Counted from the first letter of the stretch, positions 44,320-54,306 are shown. The stretch: DNA of 64,000 nucleotides from Thalassocella blandensis (GCA_902141825.1 CABFPG010000015.1:1-64000); one strand, 5' to 3'. Notes: a model not told the origin generated them from the letters alone. Translations and numbers: made by a program.

Positions 44320-47300
44320 TTTTTCGTCTTGGGCAATTAAAAATCCTATTCCGGCCATTATGCTGTTTTGTTTGCTGACAATTGCGGGAATTTTCGGTTT
44401 TAATTTCATGAAGGTTCAGGATTTCCCTGATTTTGATCTGCCGACAGTTATCGTTAATGCAGCCTTGCCGGGCGCTTCGCCTGAGCAACTGGAAAATGAT
44501 GTTGCCATCATCATGGAAAATTCGATTGCTACCATACAAGGTGTAAAGCATATCCGCTCTACGCTATCTGACGGAAGCCTTACCGTCACTATCGAATTTA
44601 ATCTTGATAAACCAATACAAGAGGCACTGGATGAGACTCGAGATGCCATCGCCCGAGTGCGTTCTAATCTCCCCGCTGAACTTCGAGATCCTGTCGTACG
44701 CAAAGAAGTGTTGGCTGGCTCACCCATATTAACGTATGCCGTAGAATCTACCATAATGGACGAGGAGTCCCTGGCCTGGTTTGTAGACAGTAAAATAAGT
44801 AGAGCGTTATTAGCTGTAGAGGGGGTCGGTGCAGTGAATCGTGTCGGTGGTGTTGACCGTGAGATTCAAGTGGCATTAGATCCACAAAAATTGATCGCTT
44901 TAAAAGTCACAGCAACCAGTATTTCCCAGCAGCTAAAACGTGTACAGCAGGAATCGTCTGCTGGCACAACAGAGCAGGGCCAAATATCACGTTCTATTCG
45001 CACCATTGCAACGTTAACCTCAGCAGACGAAATCGCCAATATGAGTATTCCGCTTGAAGATGGCCGGGTTATTCGCTTAAGTGATGTCGCAACAGTCATT
45101 GACACAATTGCTAAACCGCAATCTATCGCGCTGCTAAATGGAAAGAAAGTCATCGGTTTCGAAATTGTAAGGGCTCGCGGTGCAGGAGAGGTGGAAGTCG
45201 CGGAAAAAGTACAACTCGCATTACATGAAATTCAACAACAGCATGACGATCTCACTATTACAGAAGCCTTTAACTTTGTCGATCAGGTTGAAGAAAACTA
45301 TGAAGGGTCAATGAAGTTGTTGTATGAGGGCGCTATTCTAGCGGTTTTGGTGGTGTTTCTGTTTCTACGTGATTGGAGAGGAACATTGGTTGCAGCTGTG
45401 GCACTGCCTTTGTCGGTAATTCCAACATTTTTTGTTATGCATCTACTTGGGTTTACATTGAATACCGTCACATTGCTATCACTTTCTTTGGTCGTAGGTA
45501 TTTTGGTAGACGATGCGATTGTTGAAATAGAAAACATCATGCGGCACTTACGCCTGGGTAAAACTCCATTGGAAGCGGCCATGGAAGCAGCGGACGAAAT
45601 CGGGCTGGCTGTAATTGCTACTACATTTACGTTAATTTCAGTGTTCTTGCCAACGGCGTTTATGTCTGGCATTGCAGGCAAGTTCTTCGTTCAATTTGGC
45701 TGGACGGCGGCTATTGCTGTCTTTTTCTCTCTCGTTGTTGCTCGACTTTTAACGCCGATGATGGCCGCATACTTTTTAAAACCCCCAGAGCAACCTGAGG
45801 ACACACCGTTCTGGATGGGGTTTTATGAAAAAGCCGTAACCCTTTGTCTGGCCCATCGTGGTCTTACCACTATTGCTGCAACGGTATTCTTTATCTCTGG
45901 GTTGTGGCTTGCCAGTTTACTGCCGGCTGGCTTTATGCCTCCCGATGATGTGTCCCAAACTCAAGTGACCTTGACATTACCTCCTGGCAGCACCATTCAA
46001 GATACGCATGAACTAGCTGAAAAAGCTCGCCAGGAACTTAATAAGAACGGTTATGTAAATAAAATCTTTACCGCCATCGGAGGTGCCCAGACCGGCGAAG
46101 ACACACCTGTTGGCGATGTGCGTGAGGCTGTGTTAACGATCAGTTTTACCCATCGAACTGAAAGGCAAGGTGTTACACGCCAGGAGGTAGAACAACAATT
46201 TAGAGACAGGCTCCAAAACATCGCGGGAGCTCGTGTAAAAGTAGGCATGGGGGATTCCGATAAATATATTCTCGTGCTGGCGGGCGAAGATGATTTAACG
46301 CTTTTGCGACACGCAAAAAAAATTGAAAAAGAATTGCGGCAGATCCCAGGTACGGGCGCAATTACATCTGACTCAATGTTGACACGTCCGGAATTAATTA
46401 TTCACCCAGACAATGTGTTAGCCGCGAAGCTTGGTGTAACAACGGAATCGATTGCTGATACTCTTCGCGTCGCAACCAATGGCGACTATAGTGAACTGCT
46501 TGCTAAGCTGAATCTGAGTGAAAGACAAGTTCCAATTGTAGTAAAACTGCCTGAGAACGCCCGAAATGACCTGAACATATTAAAACGCTTGCCTGTGCAA
46601 GGTGCCTTTGGCGCAGTTCCCTTGGAAAGTGTTGCAGAAATAATGTTTAGCAGTGGGCCTACGGATATCACACGGTTCGATCGCAAGCGCAACATCAATT
46701 TTGAAATCGAATTAAACGGAGAAGCATTAGGGGATATTGAGCAGGCTATTTTAGCTATTCCATCACTAAATAACTTGCCTCCTGGTGTTATGCAAACCTC
46801 AGCAGGTGATGCTGAAATTATGGGAGAACTTTTTGCAAGCTTTGGTTTGGCGATGGGAACTGGAGTTTTGTGTATTTACGTTGTACTGGTATTGCTGTTT
46901 AAGGATTTTGTCCAGCCGGTAACAATATTGGCCGCTCTGGTACTGTCAATCCCAGGGGCTTTTCTAGCCTTGTTCATCACCCGGTCTGCGTTGTCCATGC
47001 CATCGATTATCGGGCTTATCATGTTGATGGGAATCGCCACCAAGAACTCAATCTTATTGATAGATTACATCATTATTGCCCGCAAAGATCACGGCTTAGC
47101 TCGATGGGAAGCGGTGCTGGATGCGTGCAGAAAGCGCGCCCGCCCGATAATTATGACCACAATTGCGATGGGAATGGGGATGCTGCCAATTGCGCTGGGT
47201 TTGGGGGCTGATGCCAGTTTTCGATCCCCCATGGCGATTGTTGTTGTCGGCGGGTTAATAACTTCTACTTTTCTTAGTTTACTCGTAATACCTGTGCTAT

Positions 47301-47431
47301 TTACGTATATAGACGATGGAGTACAGCGAATATTTGGTAGGCGTAATCAGGAGAATAGAGATTTCTCTGAAAAGGGCTTGGAAAGGGAATTGGAAAGGGA
47401 ATTGGGGAGGGAATTTGAGACTACCAGCTAA
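44309..47431 (+). CDS. RND-family efflux pump permease
   Basis: A 1040-residue inner-membrane proton-drug antiporter with twelve membrane helices and two large periplasmic loops. The GTG start at 44309 is preferred: GAGGG stands 8 nt upstream and the chain then begins SFNFSSWAIKNPIPAIM, the usual RND N-terminus; earlier in-frame starts lack both. Family marks include FPDFDLPTVIV, the TM4 helix with VGILVDDAIVEIENI (the proton-relay Asp pair), and the late GIATKNSILLIDYI helix. The sequence groups with HAE1-like exporters. Glu/Arg repeats close the C-terminus. Divergent placement from a MipA-two-component module hints at shared control. Confidence 0.94.
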   Translation: MSFNFSSWAIKNPIPAIMLFCLLTIAGIFGFNFMKVQDFPDFDLPTVIVNAALPGASPEQLENDVAIIMENSIATIQGVKHIRSTLSDGSLTVTIEFNLDKPIQEALDETRDAIARVRSNLPAELRDPVVRKEVLAGSPILTYAVESTIMDEESLAWFVDSKISRALLAVEGVGAVNRVGGVDREIQVALDPQKLIALKVTATSISQQLKRVQQESSAGTTEQGQISRSIRTIATLTSADEIANMSIPLEDGRVIRLSDVATVIDTIAKPQSIALLNGKKVIGFEIVRARGAGEVEVAEKVQLALHEIQQQHDDLTITEAFNFVDQVEENYEGSMKLLYEGAILAVLVVFLFLRDWRGTLVAAVALPLSVIPTFFVMHLLGFTLNTVTLLSLSLVVGILVDDAIVEIENIMRHLRLGKTPLEAAMEAADEIGLAVIATTFTLISVFLPTAFMSGIAGKFFVQFGWTAAIAVFFSLVVARLLTPMMAAYFLKPPEQPEDTPFWMGFYEKAVTLCLAHRGLTTIAATVFFISGLWLASLLPAGFMPPDDVSQTQVTLTLPPGSTIQDTHELAEKARQELNKNGYVNKIFTAIGGAQTGEDTPVGDVREAVLTISFTHRTERQGVTRQEVEQQFRDRLQNIAGARVKVGMGDSDKYILVLAGEDDLTLLRHAKKIEKELRQIPGTGAITSDSMLTRPELIIHPDNVLAAKLGVTTESIADTLRVATNGDYSELLAKLNLSERQVPIVVKLPENARNDLNILKRLPVQGAFGAVPLESVAEIMFSSGPTDITRFDRKRNINFEIELNGEALGDIEQAILAIPSLNNLPPGVMQTSAGDAEIMGELFASFGLAMGTGVLCIYVVLVLLFKDFVQPVTILAALVLSIPGAFLALFITRSALSMPSIIGLIMLMGIATKNSILLIDYIIIARKDHGLARWEAVLDACRKRARPIIMTTIAMGMGMLPIALGLGADASFRSPMAIVVVGGLITSTFLSLLVIPVLFTYIDDGVQRIFGRRNQENRDFSEKGLERELERELGREFETTS

Positions 47432-47761
47432 AAAAGCCCGGATAACCGTCTCACAATGCAATAACAACGTCAATAATCGTCCACGATCATTTTACAGGTG
47501 CAAGATACGAAGCGAATAACTGAGAATTTCTAAGCTAAGCAACCGACGTCTGGGGAAAAAGGGCAGGCCTGGCATACCAGATAAGCCTGGAAGTGAATTA
47601 GTGCCAATAGAACCAAGAGGAAGATCAACGGCACATGTAGCGTGGCGTGTCACCTATTGACGCATTTTACTGAGAACGAGGCTATACTAATACTGATGCA
47701 TTAACCGTTTATAACTAAATCTTATTAAATACCATGAAGCAATATTTTTAATAAGAGGAAG
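47432..47761. other. Intergenic region upstream of the solute-binding protein gene
   Basis: No gene is seen. It should contain the promoter of the binding-protein gene; AAGAGGAAG directly before its ATG is a good ribosome binding site. Confidence 0.45.
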
Positions 47762-48751
47762 ATGGATTTGTTTGTGATCAGTGATTGTGTGGTAACCGAA
47801 ATTGTCATAAAAAAGTATGTCGTTGACGGTATCGCATCGTTAAAAAACAATGCGGTCCACTCACTGAGGTATTGTTTTTTCATTGCTATATTGCTCTGTT
47901 CGCCTTTTACGCTTTCAGAAACGGATCAAGTCCCCACTTATGTTTACTGGCAGGGAGAAGCAAGTGAAGCGCGAAAGCCGTTTGAACTTGCTTTGATGAA
48001 ACGTATTTTTGAACAAAGTGAAAGCAAATTCGGGCCAGCCCATCTCGAAGTATCTCAATGGAAAATTTCCACAGCTCGCTCCATTCAAATGATGAAAGAG
48101 GGCGAGCGTCTGCACATTCAAAATGCGCCGTATTTACTGCATGAACTCGATAAAAATGCGGTAACTGTCCTACCTACACCCATTCTCAGAAACATACTTG
48201 GCTATCGGCAAATAATCATTAAGCAACATTACGCTGAGGAATTTAATGCAATTACATCGTTTAATCAGTTTGCAGCAAAAGCTGCGGGCCAGGGCAGAGG
48301 TTGGGCTGATAACAATGTTTATCGTGCTAATGGAATAGAGGTGATTGAAGCGCCCAGCTTTCTAGGCATGTTTCCCATGTTAAACCGAGACCGGTTTGAT
48401 TATATTCCATTGGGAATCAGTGAGGCGGGGGACAGTCTGGAACTGGATCAGGTAAAACATTTCGATTTCGTTTTAGCGAAAGATCTCATTGTTTTTTACC
48501 CTTGGCCTATTCATATTCTGGTATCTAATCGTCATCCTGAACTGGCGAGAAGAATTCAGTATGGCTTTGAAAAAATACAACAAAACGGTATGTATGACGA
48601 AATGTTTAATGAACACTTTGGCAGTTTATTAGCAAAATTAAAGCGTGCGGAATCCGCGAATATTCGTGTTATCGTTTTGACCACGCCAAACCTTCCAGCA
48701 CAAATACCCACAACGCCAAATTTAATTCCGAACGCACAATTTCTAAAATAA
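47762..48751 (+). CDS. Periplasmic solute-binding-protein-like protein (SBP_bac_3 type)
   Basis: A 329-residue protein with a hydrophobic export segment at about 38-54 after an unusually long N-region; AAGAGGAAG supports the start at 47762. The body has the layout of family 3 extracellular solute-binding proteins (PTYVYWQGEASEARKPFELALMKRIFE at the front; GSLLAKLKRA near the end) with a hinge around FDYIPLGISEAGD. No ABC permease or ATPase gene is adjacent, so it may be an orphan sensor-type or ligand-sequestering protein. The ligand is unknown. Confidence 0.72.
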   Translation: MDLFVISDCVVTEIVIKKYVVDGIASLKNNAVHSLRYCFFIAILLCSPFTLSETDQVPTYVYWQGEASEARKPFELALMKRIFEQSESKFGPAHLEVSQWKISTARSIQMMKEGERLHIQNAPYLLHELDKNAVTVLPTPILRNILGYRQIIIKQHYAEEFNAITSFNQFAAKAAGQGRGWADNNVYRANGIEVIEAPSFLGMFPMLNRDRFDYIPLGISEAGDSLELDQVKHFDFVLAKDLIVFYPWPIHILVSNRHPELARRIQYGFEKIQQNGMYDEMFNEHFGSLLAKLKRAESANIRVIVLTTPNLPAQIPTTPNLIPNAQFLK

Positions 48752-49203
48752 TCTTGCGATTTAAGATCATCAATTCAATTTATTACCATCGTGAACATAA
48801 TAAAATTCTCTTAGTGTAGCGCTGCACTAGAATTATCGAATACATCGAAATTGGCGTACATATAAATTTCTGCTTAGAATTCAAAAAATATCGACACCCA
48901 GAATGTTGACCGTGTTGGCATACTAAAACGATTGTAGAGAAATACCTAAATCAGCAAAGGTATAATGCTTCCAGGCAAACCTTAGCTCATCTGCTAAATG
49001 AAAAATTTCTAGACGAAAAATGTACTAACAATCGATTCAAAATTGTTATTGCAGTGGTTTTTTCTTTTATTTGTTATTGTTCAAAGATAGGTTTCAAGGT
49101 TAGTATTCGTCTGCGAAGTTATAAAAAAGCAAAAAAATAGAAATTCCCTAACCTTATCGATCCATGTTGATCGATTTATTAACCCCAGACAAAGAGGTGT
49201 CCC
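48752..49203. other. Intergenic region upstream of the GH19 chitinase gene
   Basis: An AT-rich 452-bp gap without a recognisable gene. It must carry the chitinase promoter; AGAGGTG just before the ATG is the ribosome binding site. No clear operator could be picked out. Confidence 0.45.
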
Positions 49204-50598
49204 ATGCAGGTCCTTCAAAAGGGCGCGAAATTTATCGCTGCGTCTTGCTTATTTTCAACGTTAGGTGCGCTGTCACTTAATGCTTATTCCTACAACTGTT
49301 CCGGCCTTGGTCAGTACTCTAATGGTGCTACTTACGCCAATGGTGCTCGTGTCAAAAACGGCGGGAACGCTTACGAATGTAAAGTTGGCGGCTGGTGCTC
49401 TATCGGCGGTGCTTACGAGCCGGGTGTCGGCTGGGCTGCCAGCAATGCCTGGAACAGCCTAGGTTCTTGTAATGGAACTGGTGGTGGCTCCAGTTCTGGT
49501 GGCGGGTCGAGCAGTTCCGGCGGCGGCTCCACATCCAGCAGTGGTGGCGGTTCTTGCCAGGCTTGGCAAGCAGGTGCCTGGTATAATGCTGGTGACAAAG
49601 TGAGCTATCAAGGTAGCACCTATGTTGCTGAACACGAAAACCCCGGTTACGACCCAGTAATCAGCACTTGGTTCTGGGAACCATCAAGTGGCTGTGGCGG
49701 TGGTGGTTCATCATCATCGGGCGGTGGCAGTACTTCTTCATCCGGTGGCGGCGGTTCGTGCCCTACTTGGCAAGCTGGAGCCTGGTACAATGCTGGTGAT
49801 AAAGTGAGCTATCAAGGTGGCGCTTATATCGCAGAGCACGAAAATCCCGGATACGACCCCATTATCAGTACTTGGTTCTGGGAGCCTACAAGCGGCTGTG
49901 GCGGCGGCGGTTCTACCAGCTCTTCCAGTGGTGGTGGATCTTCAAGCTCTTCCAGTGGCGGCGGTTCTGGTGAATATTTCATCACTGCATCTCAGTTTAA
50001 TAATTTGTTCCCAGGTCGCAATGCATTGTATTCTCACCAGGGCTTCGTAGATGCTGCACGCTCTTTCCCCGCATTTGGTAAAACTGGGGACACGAATACT
50101 CGCAAGCGTGAAATTGCTGCTGCACTGGCCAACTTCCAACACGAAACAGGCAACTTTGTTTATACGCGTGAGATTGCTCAAGGTGATTACCGCGATAACA
50201 GCTGGGGCTTCGGTTCAGAATGTTTTGCTGCTGGTGGTCAGAAATACTTTGGTCGTGGGCCTATCCAGTTGAGCTGGAACGGTAACTACTGTGCTGCAAG
50301 TAAATACATCTTTGGTAATGCTTCTACTCTGATCAACAACCCTGATCGTGTAGCTACAGACTCCAAAGTTGCTTGGCAAACTGCTATCTGGTTTTGGATG
50401 ACTCAAAGTGGTGCCGGTCCACAGTCTTCCCACTCTGCTATTACTGGAAGTGGCGGTTTTGGCGGCACAATCCGCAGTATCAACGGTGCGCTGGAGTGTG
50501 ATGGTAAGCGTCCAGATATCGTGAACAACCGTATTGCTAATTACAATAAAATCCTCCAGGTTATTGGTGGATCAGACAACGGTAATAAGGGTTGTTAA
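49204..50598 (+). CDS. Secreted GH19 chitinase with three N-terminal chitin-binding modules
   Basis: A 464-residue enzyme. The signal peptide (1-27) is followed by three Cys-bounded modules joined by Gly/Ser linkers: 31-89 with YEPGVGWAASNAW (same type as the last module of the GH18 enzyme), and two nearly identical CBM5/12-type modules at 118-164 and 187-232 (WQAGAWYNAGDKVSYQG, HENPGYDP). The catalytic domain (256-464) has FQHETGNF with the acid Glu314, a second Glu at about 323 and YFGRGPIQLSWNGNY, the lysozyme-like GH19 signature. GH19 inverts configuration, complementing the retaining GH18 enzyme at 4-5.5 kb. A strong terminator follows. Confidence 0.95.
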   Translation: MQVLQKGAKFIAASCLFSTLGALSLNAYSYNCSGLGQYSNGATYANGARVKNGGNAYECKVGGWCSIGGAYEPGVGWAASNAWNSLGSCNGTGGGSSSGGGSSSSGGGSTSSSGGGSCQAWQAGAWYNAGDKVSYQGSTYVAEHENPGYDPVISTWFWEPSSGCGGGGSSSSGGGSTSSSGGGGSCPTWQAGAWYNAGDKVSYQGGAYIAEHENPGYDPIISTWFWEPTSGCGGGGSTSSSSGGGSSSSSSGGGSGEYFITASQFNNLFPGRNALYSHQGFVDAARSFPAFGKTGDTNTRKREIAAALANFQHETGNFVYTREIAQGDYRDNSWGFGSECFAAGGQKYFGRGPIQLSWNGNYCAASKYIFGNASTLINNPDRVATDSKVAWQTAIWFWMTQSGAGPQSSHSAITGSGGFGGTIRSINGALECDGKRPDIVNNRIANYNKILQVIGGSDNGNKGC

Positions 50599-50635
50599 TG
50601 TAAGGCGATCTTAAGCTAAACATTAATACCCATCT

Positions 50636-50671
50636 AAAAAAAGCCAGCTTCGTTTAGAAGCTGGCTTTTTT
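50636..50671 (+). terminator. Intrinsic terminator of the GH19 chitinase gene
   Basis: AAAAAGCCAGCTTC, a GTTTA loop and GAAGCTGGCTTTTTT form a long perfect stem ending in a T-run, 37 bp after the stop codon. This is a textbook rho-independent terminator; the A-run on the other side could make it act in both directions. Confidence 0.92.
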
Positions 50672-50884
50672 GTTTGTCCAGAGTAATTCCTTTTTTCTTA
50701 GTACCATTCTCAAACTTCAAAATAAACCTATCAATCATACTTGGCTTTAAATTGGCTCAAGATCTCCAAGTTTCAAAAAAGCCCAATTTCTAAAAAAGTC
50801 TGTCCAAATCCTAAAGTGCATTTTATTGGCTCAGTTATCATTGCTATTCAAGCAATCTGATTTTTTATTTTTCAAGGAGTAATT

Positions 50885-52027
50885 ATGAGTGGTGATAGCA
50901 GTGTAACTAGGAATCGCGGCATTAGTGGGTCAGGTCAACAAATACAAAATGAAGGCCCAGCAAAGAAATCTGCAAAGAATGAACCTGAATCTGCCTTTGC
51001 GAGCAATATGCAAGCCATGCAAAAATTAATGGGCGCCAAACGCGATGCCGGGAAACTTATGGCTGAGAAAAGCGGAAAAGAAATTCCTGAAATGAAGCCA
51101 ATCAAAAAGTCTGATATTGAAACATTTAAGCAAAAAATTAAAGAGAAGGATCGATCTACCAGTGCAGAATCCCCAAGATGGAAAAAGATTGTTAGCAGAA
51201 TGTCAAATAGAAAGGTTGAAGAGAGTAAGTTGGACAATCGAGCTGAATTTAAGACTCCTGATGGCTTGCTTTTGGCGTCAAGTAAAGAGTCGAAACTGTA
51301 TCGGATGAAAGAGCTGGGTGGTGGTACCAATAAAATAGCCAATCGCACCAGAGAGTTCTCTCACCTCAACAAAGATCAGGATAAGCAGTGGGTTATTGCT
51401 TACGTAAAAAACCCTATTGATACAAATCTAATAGATTTAAAAGACGAGATTGATACTCTAATAAAGTTGTCCAGAAGTGCAGAATTTAGCGTTAAAGTTC
51501 CCAAGCCGCTTGATGAAGAAAATATTTCTGCTTCTGACGTGATTTTCCCAATAGTAGATTCAGAGGGTAAGGAAACCCTTGCCGTAATATTGGAGTATAA
51601 CCCAGGTTATGAATTTGATAAAAAAATATCCCCAGTTGACAACATGAAAAAATTTTTAGAAACCATTGATTGCAAGGAATCTGATATCGAAAGTATGAAT
51701 AGTGAAACGGCTAAAAGTAAACTGGAGTTAGTTAGCAATACCATTAATGATTTGAAAGAGATAAGAAAGGCAATGGGGGTTCTGCGTGGTGATAAAGATC
51801 CGGGTGCAAGTATTTCGGACGTGGGTAATCATATTTATGAAGATCAAAAACTCATCAAGAAGGAATGGGGCGACTTTCAATTTTTTATGAACAAAGACGA
51901 CGGGAGTCTCACGATATTTGACCCTCAAAAGTCTAATGAGTCTGGGACTTCCAATGTTCCTAAAATTAACAGCATGATAGGTTATCTAGAGGGGGTATCT
52001 CAACGACTCAACGAGAAAGTAAAGTAG
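50885..52027 (+). CDS. Atypical protein-kinase-like protein (paralogue of 9331-10689)
   Basis: A 380-residue soluble protein with a Lys/Ser-rich, probably disordered first 120 residues. Kinase-like elements follow in order: LGGGTNKIANR (144-154, Gly-rich loop), a strand with Lys175, Glu188 in an acidic helix, VILEYNPG (234-241, hinge), EWGDFQFFMN (327-336, catalytic-loop-like with Asp330) and LTIFDP (342-347, metal Asp346). The Asn expected five residues after Asp330 is Met, with Asn one position later. The EWGDFQFF and IFDP blocks are shared with the paralogue 40 kb away. AAGGAG precedes the ATG. A GNAT gene follows 34 bp downstream. Confidence 0.65.
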   Translation: MSGDSSVTRNRGISGSGQQIQNEGPAKKSAKNEPESAFASNMQAMQKLMGAKRDAGKLMAEKSGKEIPEMKPIKKSDIETFKQKIKEKDRSTSAESPRWKKIVSRMSNRKVEESKLDNRAEFKTPDGLLLASSKESKLYRMKELGGGTNKIANRTREFSHLNKDQDKQWVIAYVKNPIDTNLIDLKDEIDTLIKLSRSAEFSVKVPKPLDEENISASDVIFPIVDSEGKETLAVILEYNPGYEFDKKISPVDNMKKFLETIDCKESDIESMNSETAKSKLELVSNTINDLKEIRKAMGVLRGDKDPGASISDVGNHIYEDQKLIKKEWGDFQFFMNKDDGSLTIFDPQKSNESGTSNVPKINSMIGYLEGVSQRLNEKVK

Positions 52028-52061
52028 TCAAAGTGCGCAGGATACATAAGTTGCGATAATC

Positions 52062-52481
52062 ATGAATATACAAATATTAAAGACTGCAAGTGATGATACG
52101 TATAACTTTTTGATAGATAAAATTGAGGTGTTTAATGTAGAAAACGGAGAGTCTCATCAACGCCTTCCATTAATAGTAACTATGGACTTGGGAGATGATA
52201 AAATTCTAGGTGGGGCAATTGGTTGGATAGTCGGGAATTGGCTATTGGTGGATGTATTGTGGATTGAGGAGGCATACCGAGGAAAAGGGTTTGGCAAAAG
52301 AATTATTTCATTGTTAGAGAGTAAAGCCATCAAAAAAGGGTGCAGGCAAGTACTGCTGGACACTTTAGACTTCCAGGCGTTGAATTTTTACTTGAAACTT
52401 GGATATGAGGTGGTGTCAGTGTTAACCGAATATCCAGTAAATGGAACTAAGTACTACCTTAAAAAAAATATACGAGCTTAA
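52062..52481 (+). CDS. GNAT-family N-acetyltransferase
   Basis: A 139-residue single-domain acetyltransferase. The acetyl-CoA binding motif appears as VLWIEEAYRGKGFGKRIISLLE (Arg/Gln-x-x-Gly-x-Gly/Ala, around residues 67-88), and the later strands VLLDTLDFQALNFYLKLGYEVV form the rest of the GNAT fold. The substrate is unknown. It closely follows the kinase-like gene on the same strand and may be co-transcribed with it. Confidence 0.88.
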   Translation: MNIQILKTASDDTYNFLIDKIEVFNVENGESHQRLPLIVTMDLGDDKILGGAIGWIVGNWLLVDVLWIEEAYRGKGFGKRIISLLESKAIKKGCRQVLLDTLDFQALNFYLKLGYEVVSVLTEYPVNGTKYYLKKNIRA

Positions 52482-52600
52482 TAGTAGTTAACACTCTCAG
52501 GTTAATGGTTTTATTGAATTTGCTTTACTATTTGATTGGATTCTGCGTATTAAAACGGTGGAGCCGGTAGCCATTTTTTGATGGCGCTGTTGCTCCAGCG

Positions 52601-53476
52601 TTAGTTTCTGGACTCTAAAACACGAGGTTTACTTTTTTCACCCCAAAAGTAAATGAGCAAAAAAGAAATAAGAAAAGCAAACACGCTATAGTACGCAACC
52701 GATATAGCGCTGAGCGTGAGTGCTGGGGATGTGATTATGACAGCTAGTGCCGTAGCGCCATTTTGCATGCCCACCTGTACCCCAATGGTTTTGGCGCTCA
52801 GCTTATCAGTTCCCAGTAATTCTGCGAAATATCTGGGCAAAATAAAAGCACTGACCGAAAGTGCCAGGCAGGGTAAAAACAGAACTTCAAAAGCCTGAAT
52901 CAATTCAGCAAGATTATCAAACAAAATAAAAATGAATATAACGATTAAAAGGAGCAGGGCGTACGGTCTTAACCTTGGCAGGAGCTTTACAATTATTTCT
53001 GGAAAAAATCTACGAATAGCGGCCCCTAAGCAGATCGGTACGACCAGAACAAATACCAACTGACGTACAATGTCACTCGCTTGCAATGGCAAGCTGTCTC
53101 CTAAAAGAATATGTGTCCCAATAGGTATTGTTATAAATGCGAACAGTGATGTAAATGAGGTTAGGCATAGAGAGAGTTCGGTTCTAGCGCCCATGAAAAG
53201 ACACATTGCACTGCACGATGCCCCGCAGGGAGAAAGCGACATAAGGATTAAACCCGTGGCAAAAATATCGGGAATATCGAATATTTTGCAGATAATGTAT
53301 GCTGCTGAAGGTAGTCCAATCAGCTGCATGCTCAGCCCTATGATGAAAATGCGGGAATGTTTTTGTACGAAAATATAGCCTTCTTTTTGTTGTGAGAGCC
53401 CCACAACAAGCATCACCATGAAGATAGCCGAAGAAATCACCAGATAGATGACGCTAAACTCCATACCTTGACCCAT
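52601..53476 (-). CDS. Bile acid:sodium symporter (BASS) family transporter
   Basis: A 291-residue inner-membrane protein with nine to ten predicted helices. Family marks are the discontinuous helix LMSLSPCGASCSAM (about 77-90) and VQVGMQNGATALAV (about 234-247), the sodium-site regions. Bacterial members move organic anions or other metabolites with Na+. The divergent TetR gene (210 bp away) probably controls it. Met1 and Met5 are alternative starts. Confidence 0.88.
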   Translation of the reverse strand: MGQGMEFSVIYLVISSAIFMVMLVVGLSQQKEGYIFVQKHSRIFIIGLSMQLIGLPSAAYIICKIFDIPDIFATGLILMSLSPCGASCSAMCLFMGARTELSLCLTSFTSLFAFITIPIGTHILLGDSLPLQASDIVRQLVFVLVVPICLGAAIRRFFPEIIVKLLPRLRPYALLLLIVIFIFILFDNLAELIQAFEVLFLPCLALSVSAFILPRYFAELLGTDKLSAKTIGVQVGMQNGATALAVIITSPALTLSAISVAYYSVFAFLISFLLIYFWGEKSKPRVLESRN

Positions 53477-53641
53477 TTCTAAACATAAATACGACTTGTC
53501 CTGTTACAGTGAATCGAACATGATGACAGTTATGCTGCAGCATCTTAAGGGCGCGAATTGTACAGTCGTCTAGATGTGTATAAAATAACAAACCGCTACA
53601 AACCGTATGCCAAACTTTACCTATAATGTACGATTCAATCG

Positions 53642-53651
53642 ACGTATACGT
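53642..53651. promoter_or_regulatory. Palindrome in the BASS/TetR divergent region
   Basis: ACGTATACGT is a perfect 10-bp palindrome 35 bp before the TetR start, downstream of a TATAAT box (53622-53627) that could be the -10 of the regulator gene. It is a candidate autoregulatory operator. Confidence 0.35.
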
Positions 53652-53685
53652 GAATAAAACCCATCGAAAATGAAAGAGTGATTGC

Positions 53686-54306
53686 TTGACTAAAAGTAAA
53701 CCCAGCAAACAAAAACTATTAACAGCAACACTGGAACTTGTTGGAACCGAAGGTTTAAGTGGCGTCACATTCCGAGCTGTAGCGAGTAAGGCCGATCTAC
53801 CTCTAGGCCTAACATCTTATTATTTTAAGAATAAAGATGAGATGTTAACGGAAGCCTATTATTTGTTTCACCAGAGTTCCATGGTACCAGTAAACGAATT
53901 CATTGAGAGCATTTCACAGTTTTTCAGTGAAGATAATGCCGCAGCCAATACGTTGAATTTGGGAAAAGATGTTTTAGTTGAAAGGCTTACTGTTTTCACG
54001 ACAAATTATATTAAAACTCAAGTTGTGAAAAATGCGCTGGACAGAAAGATTGCCGCAGCATTCATGCATGCCGGCATCGTAAATCCGATGATTCGAGAGC
54101 TCGTGGCCGAGAGACAACAAAACTTTATCGATACCGGTTCAAAAATGCTTATGGCTTTAGGTGTGTCTGAACCAAAATTGGTATCCAGTATGTTTTTATC
54201 GCTTACAAATCACGTTGAAAAACAACTCATGCTGGAGAATAGAAAGCGCTTTAACCAAAAGTATGTAGAGCAGGTATTTAATCATTTTTTTAATTTAATT
54301 TTATAG
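53686..54306 (+). CDS. TetR-family transcriptional regulator (next to BASS transporter)
   Basis: A 206-residue regulator using a TTG start (no in-frame ATG or GTG is better placed). The N-terminal domain has the TetR helix-turn-helix: LLTATLELVGTEGLSGVTFRAVA and LPLGLTSYYFKNKDEML (about 10-55). The C-terminal ligand domain is helical. It is divergent from the BASS transporter gene, the usual arrangement for a local repressor. Confidence 0.9.
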   Translation: MTKSKPSKQKLLTATLELVGTEGLSGVTFRAVASKADLPLGLTSYYFKNKDEMLTEAYYLFHQSSMVPVNEFIESISQFFSEDNAAANTLNLGKDVLVERLTVFTTNYIKTQVVKNALDRKIAAAFMHAGIVNPMIRELVAERQQNFIDTGSKMLMALGVSEPKLVSSMFLSLTNHVEKQLMLENRKRFNQKYVEQVFNHFFNLIL

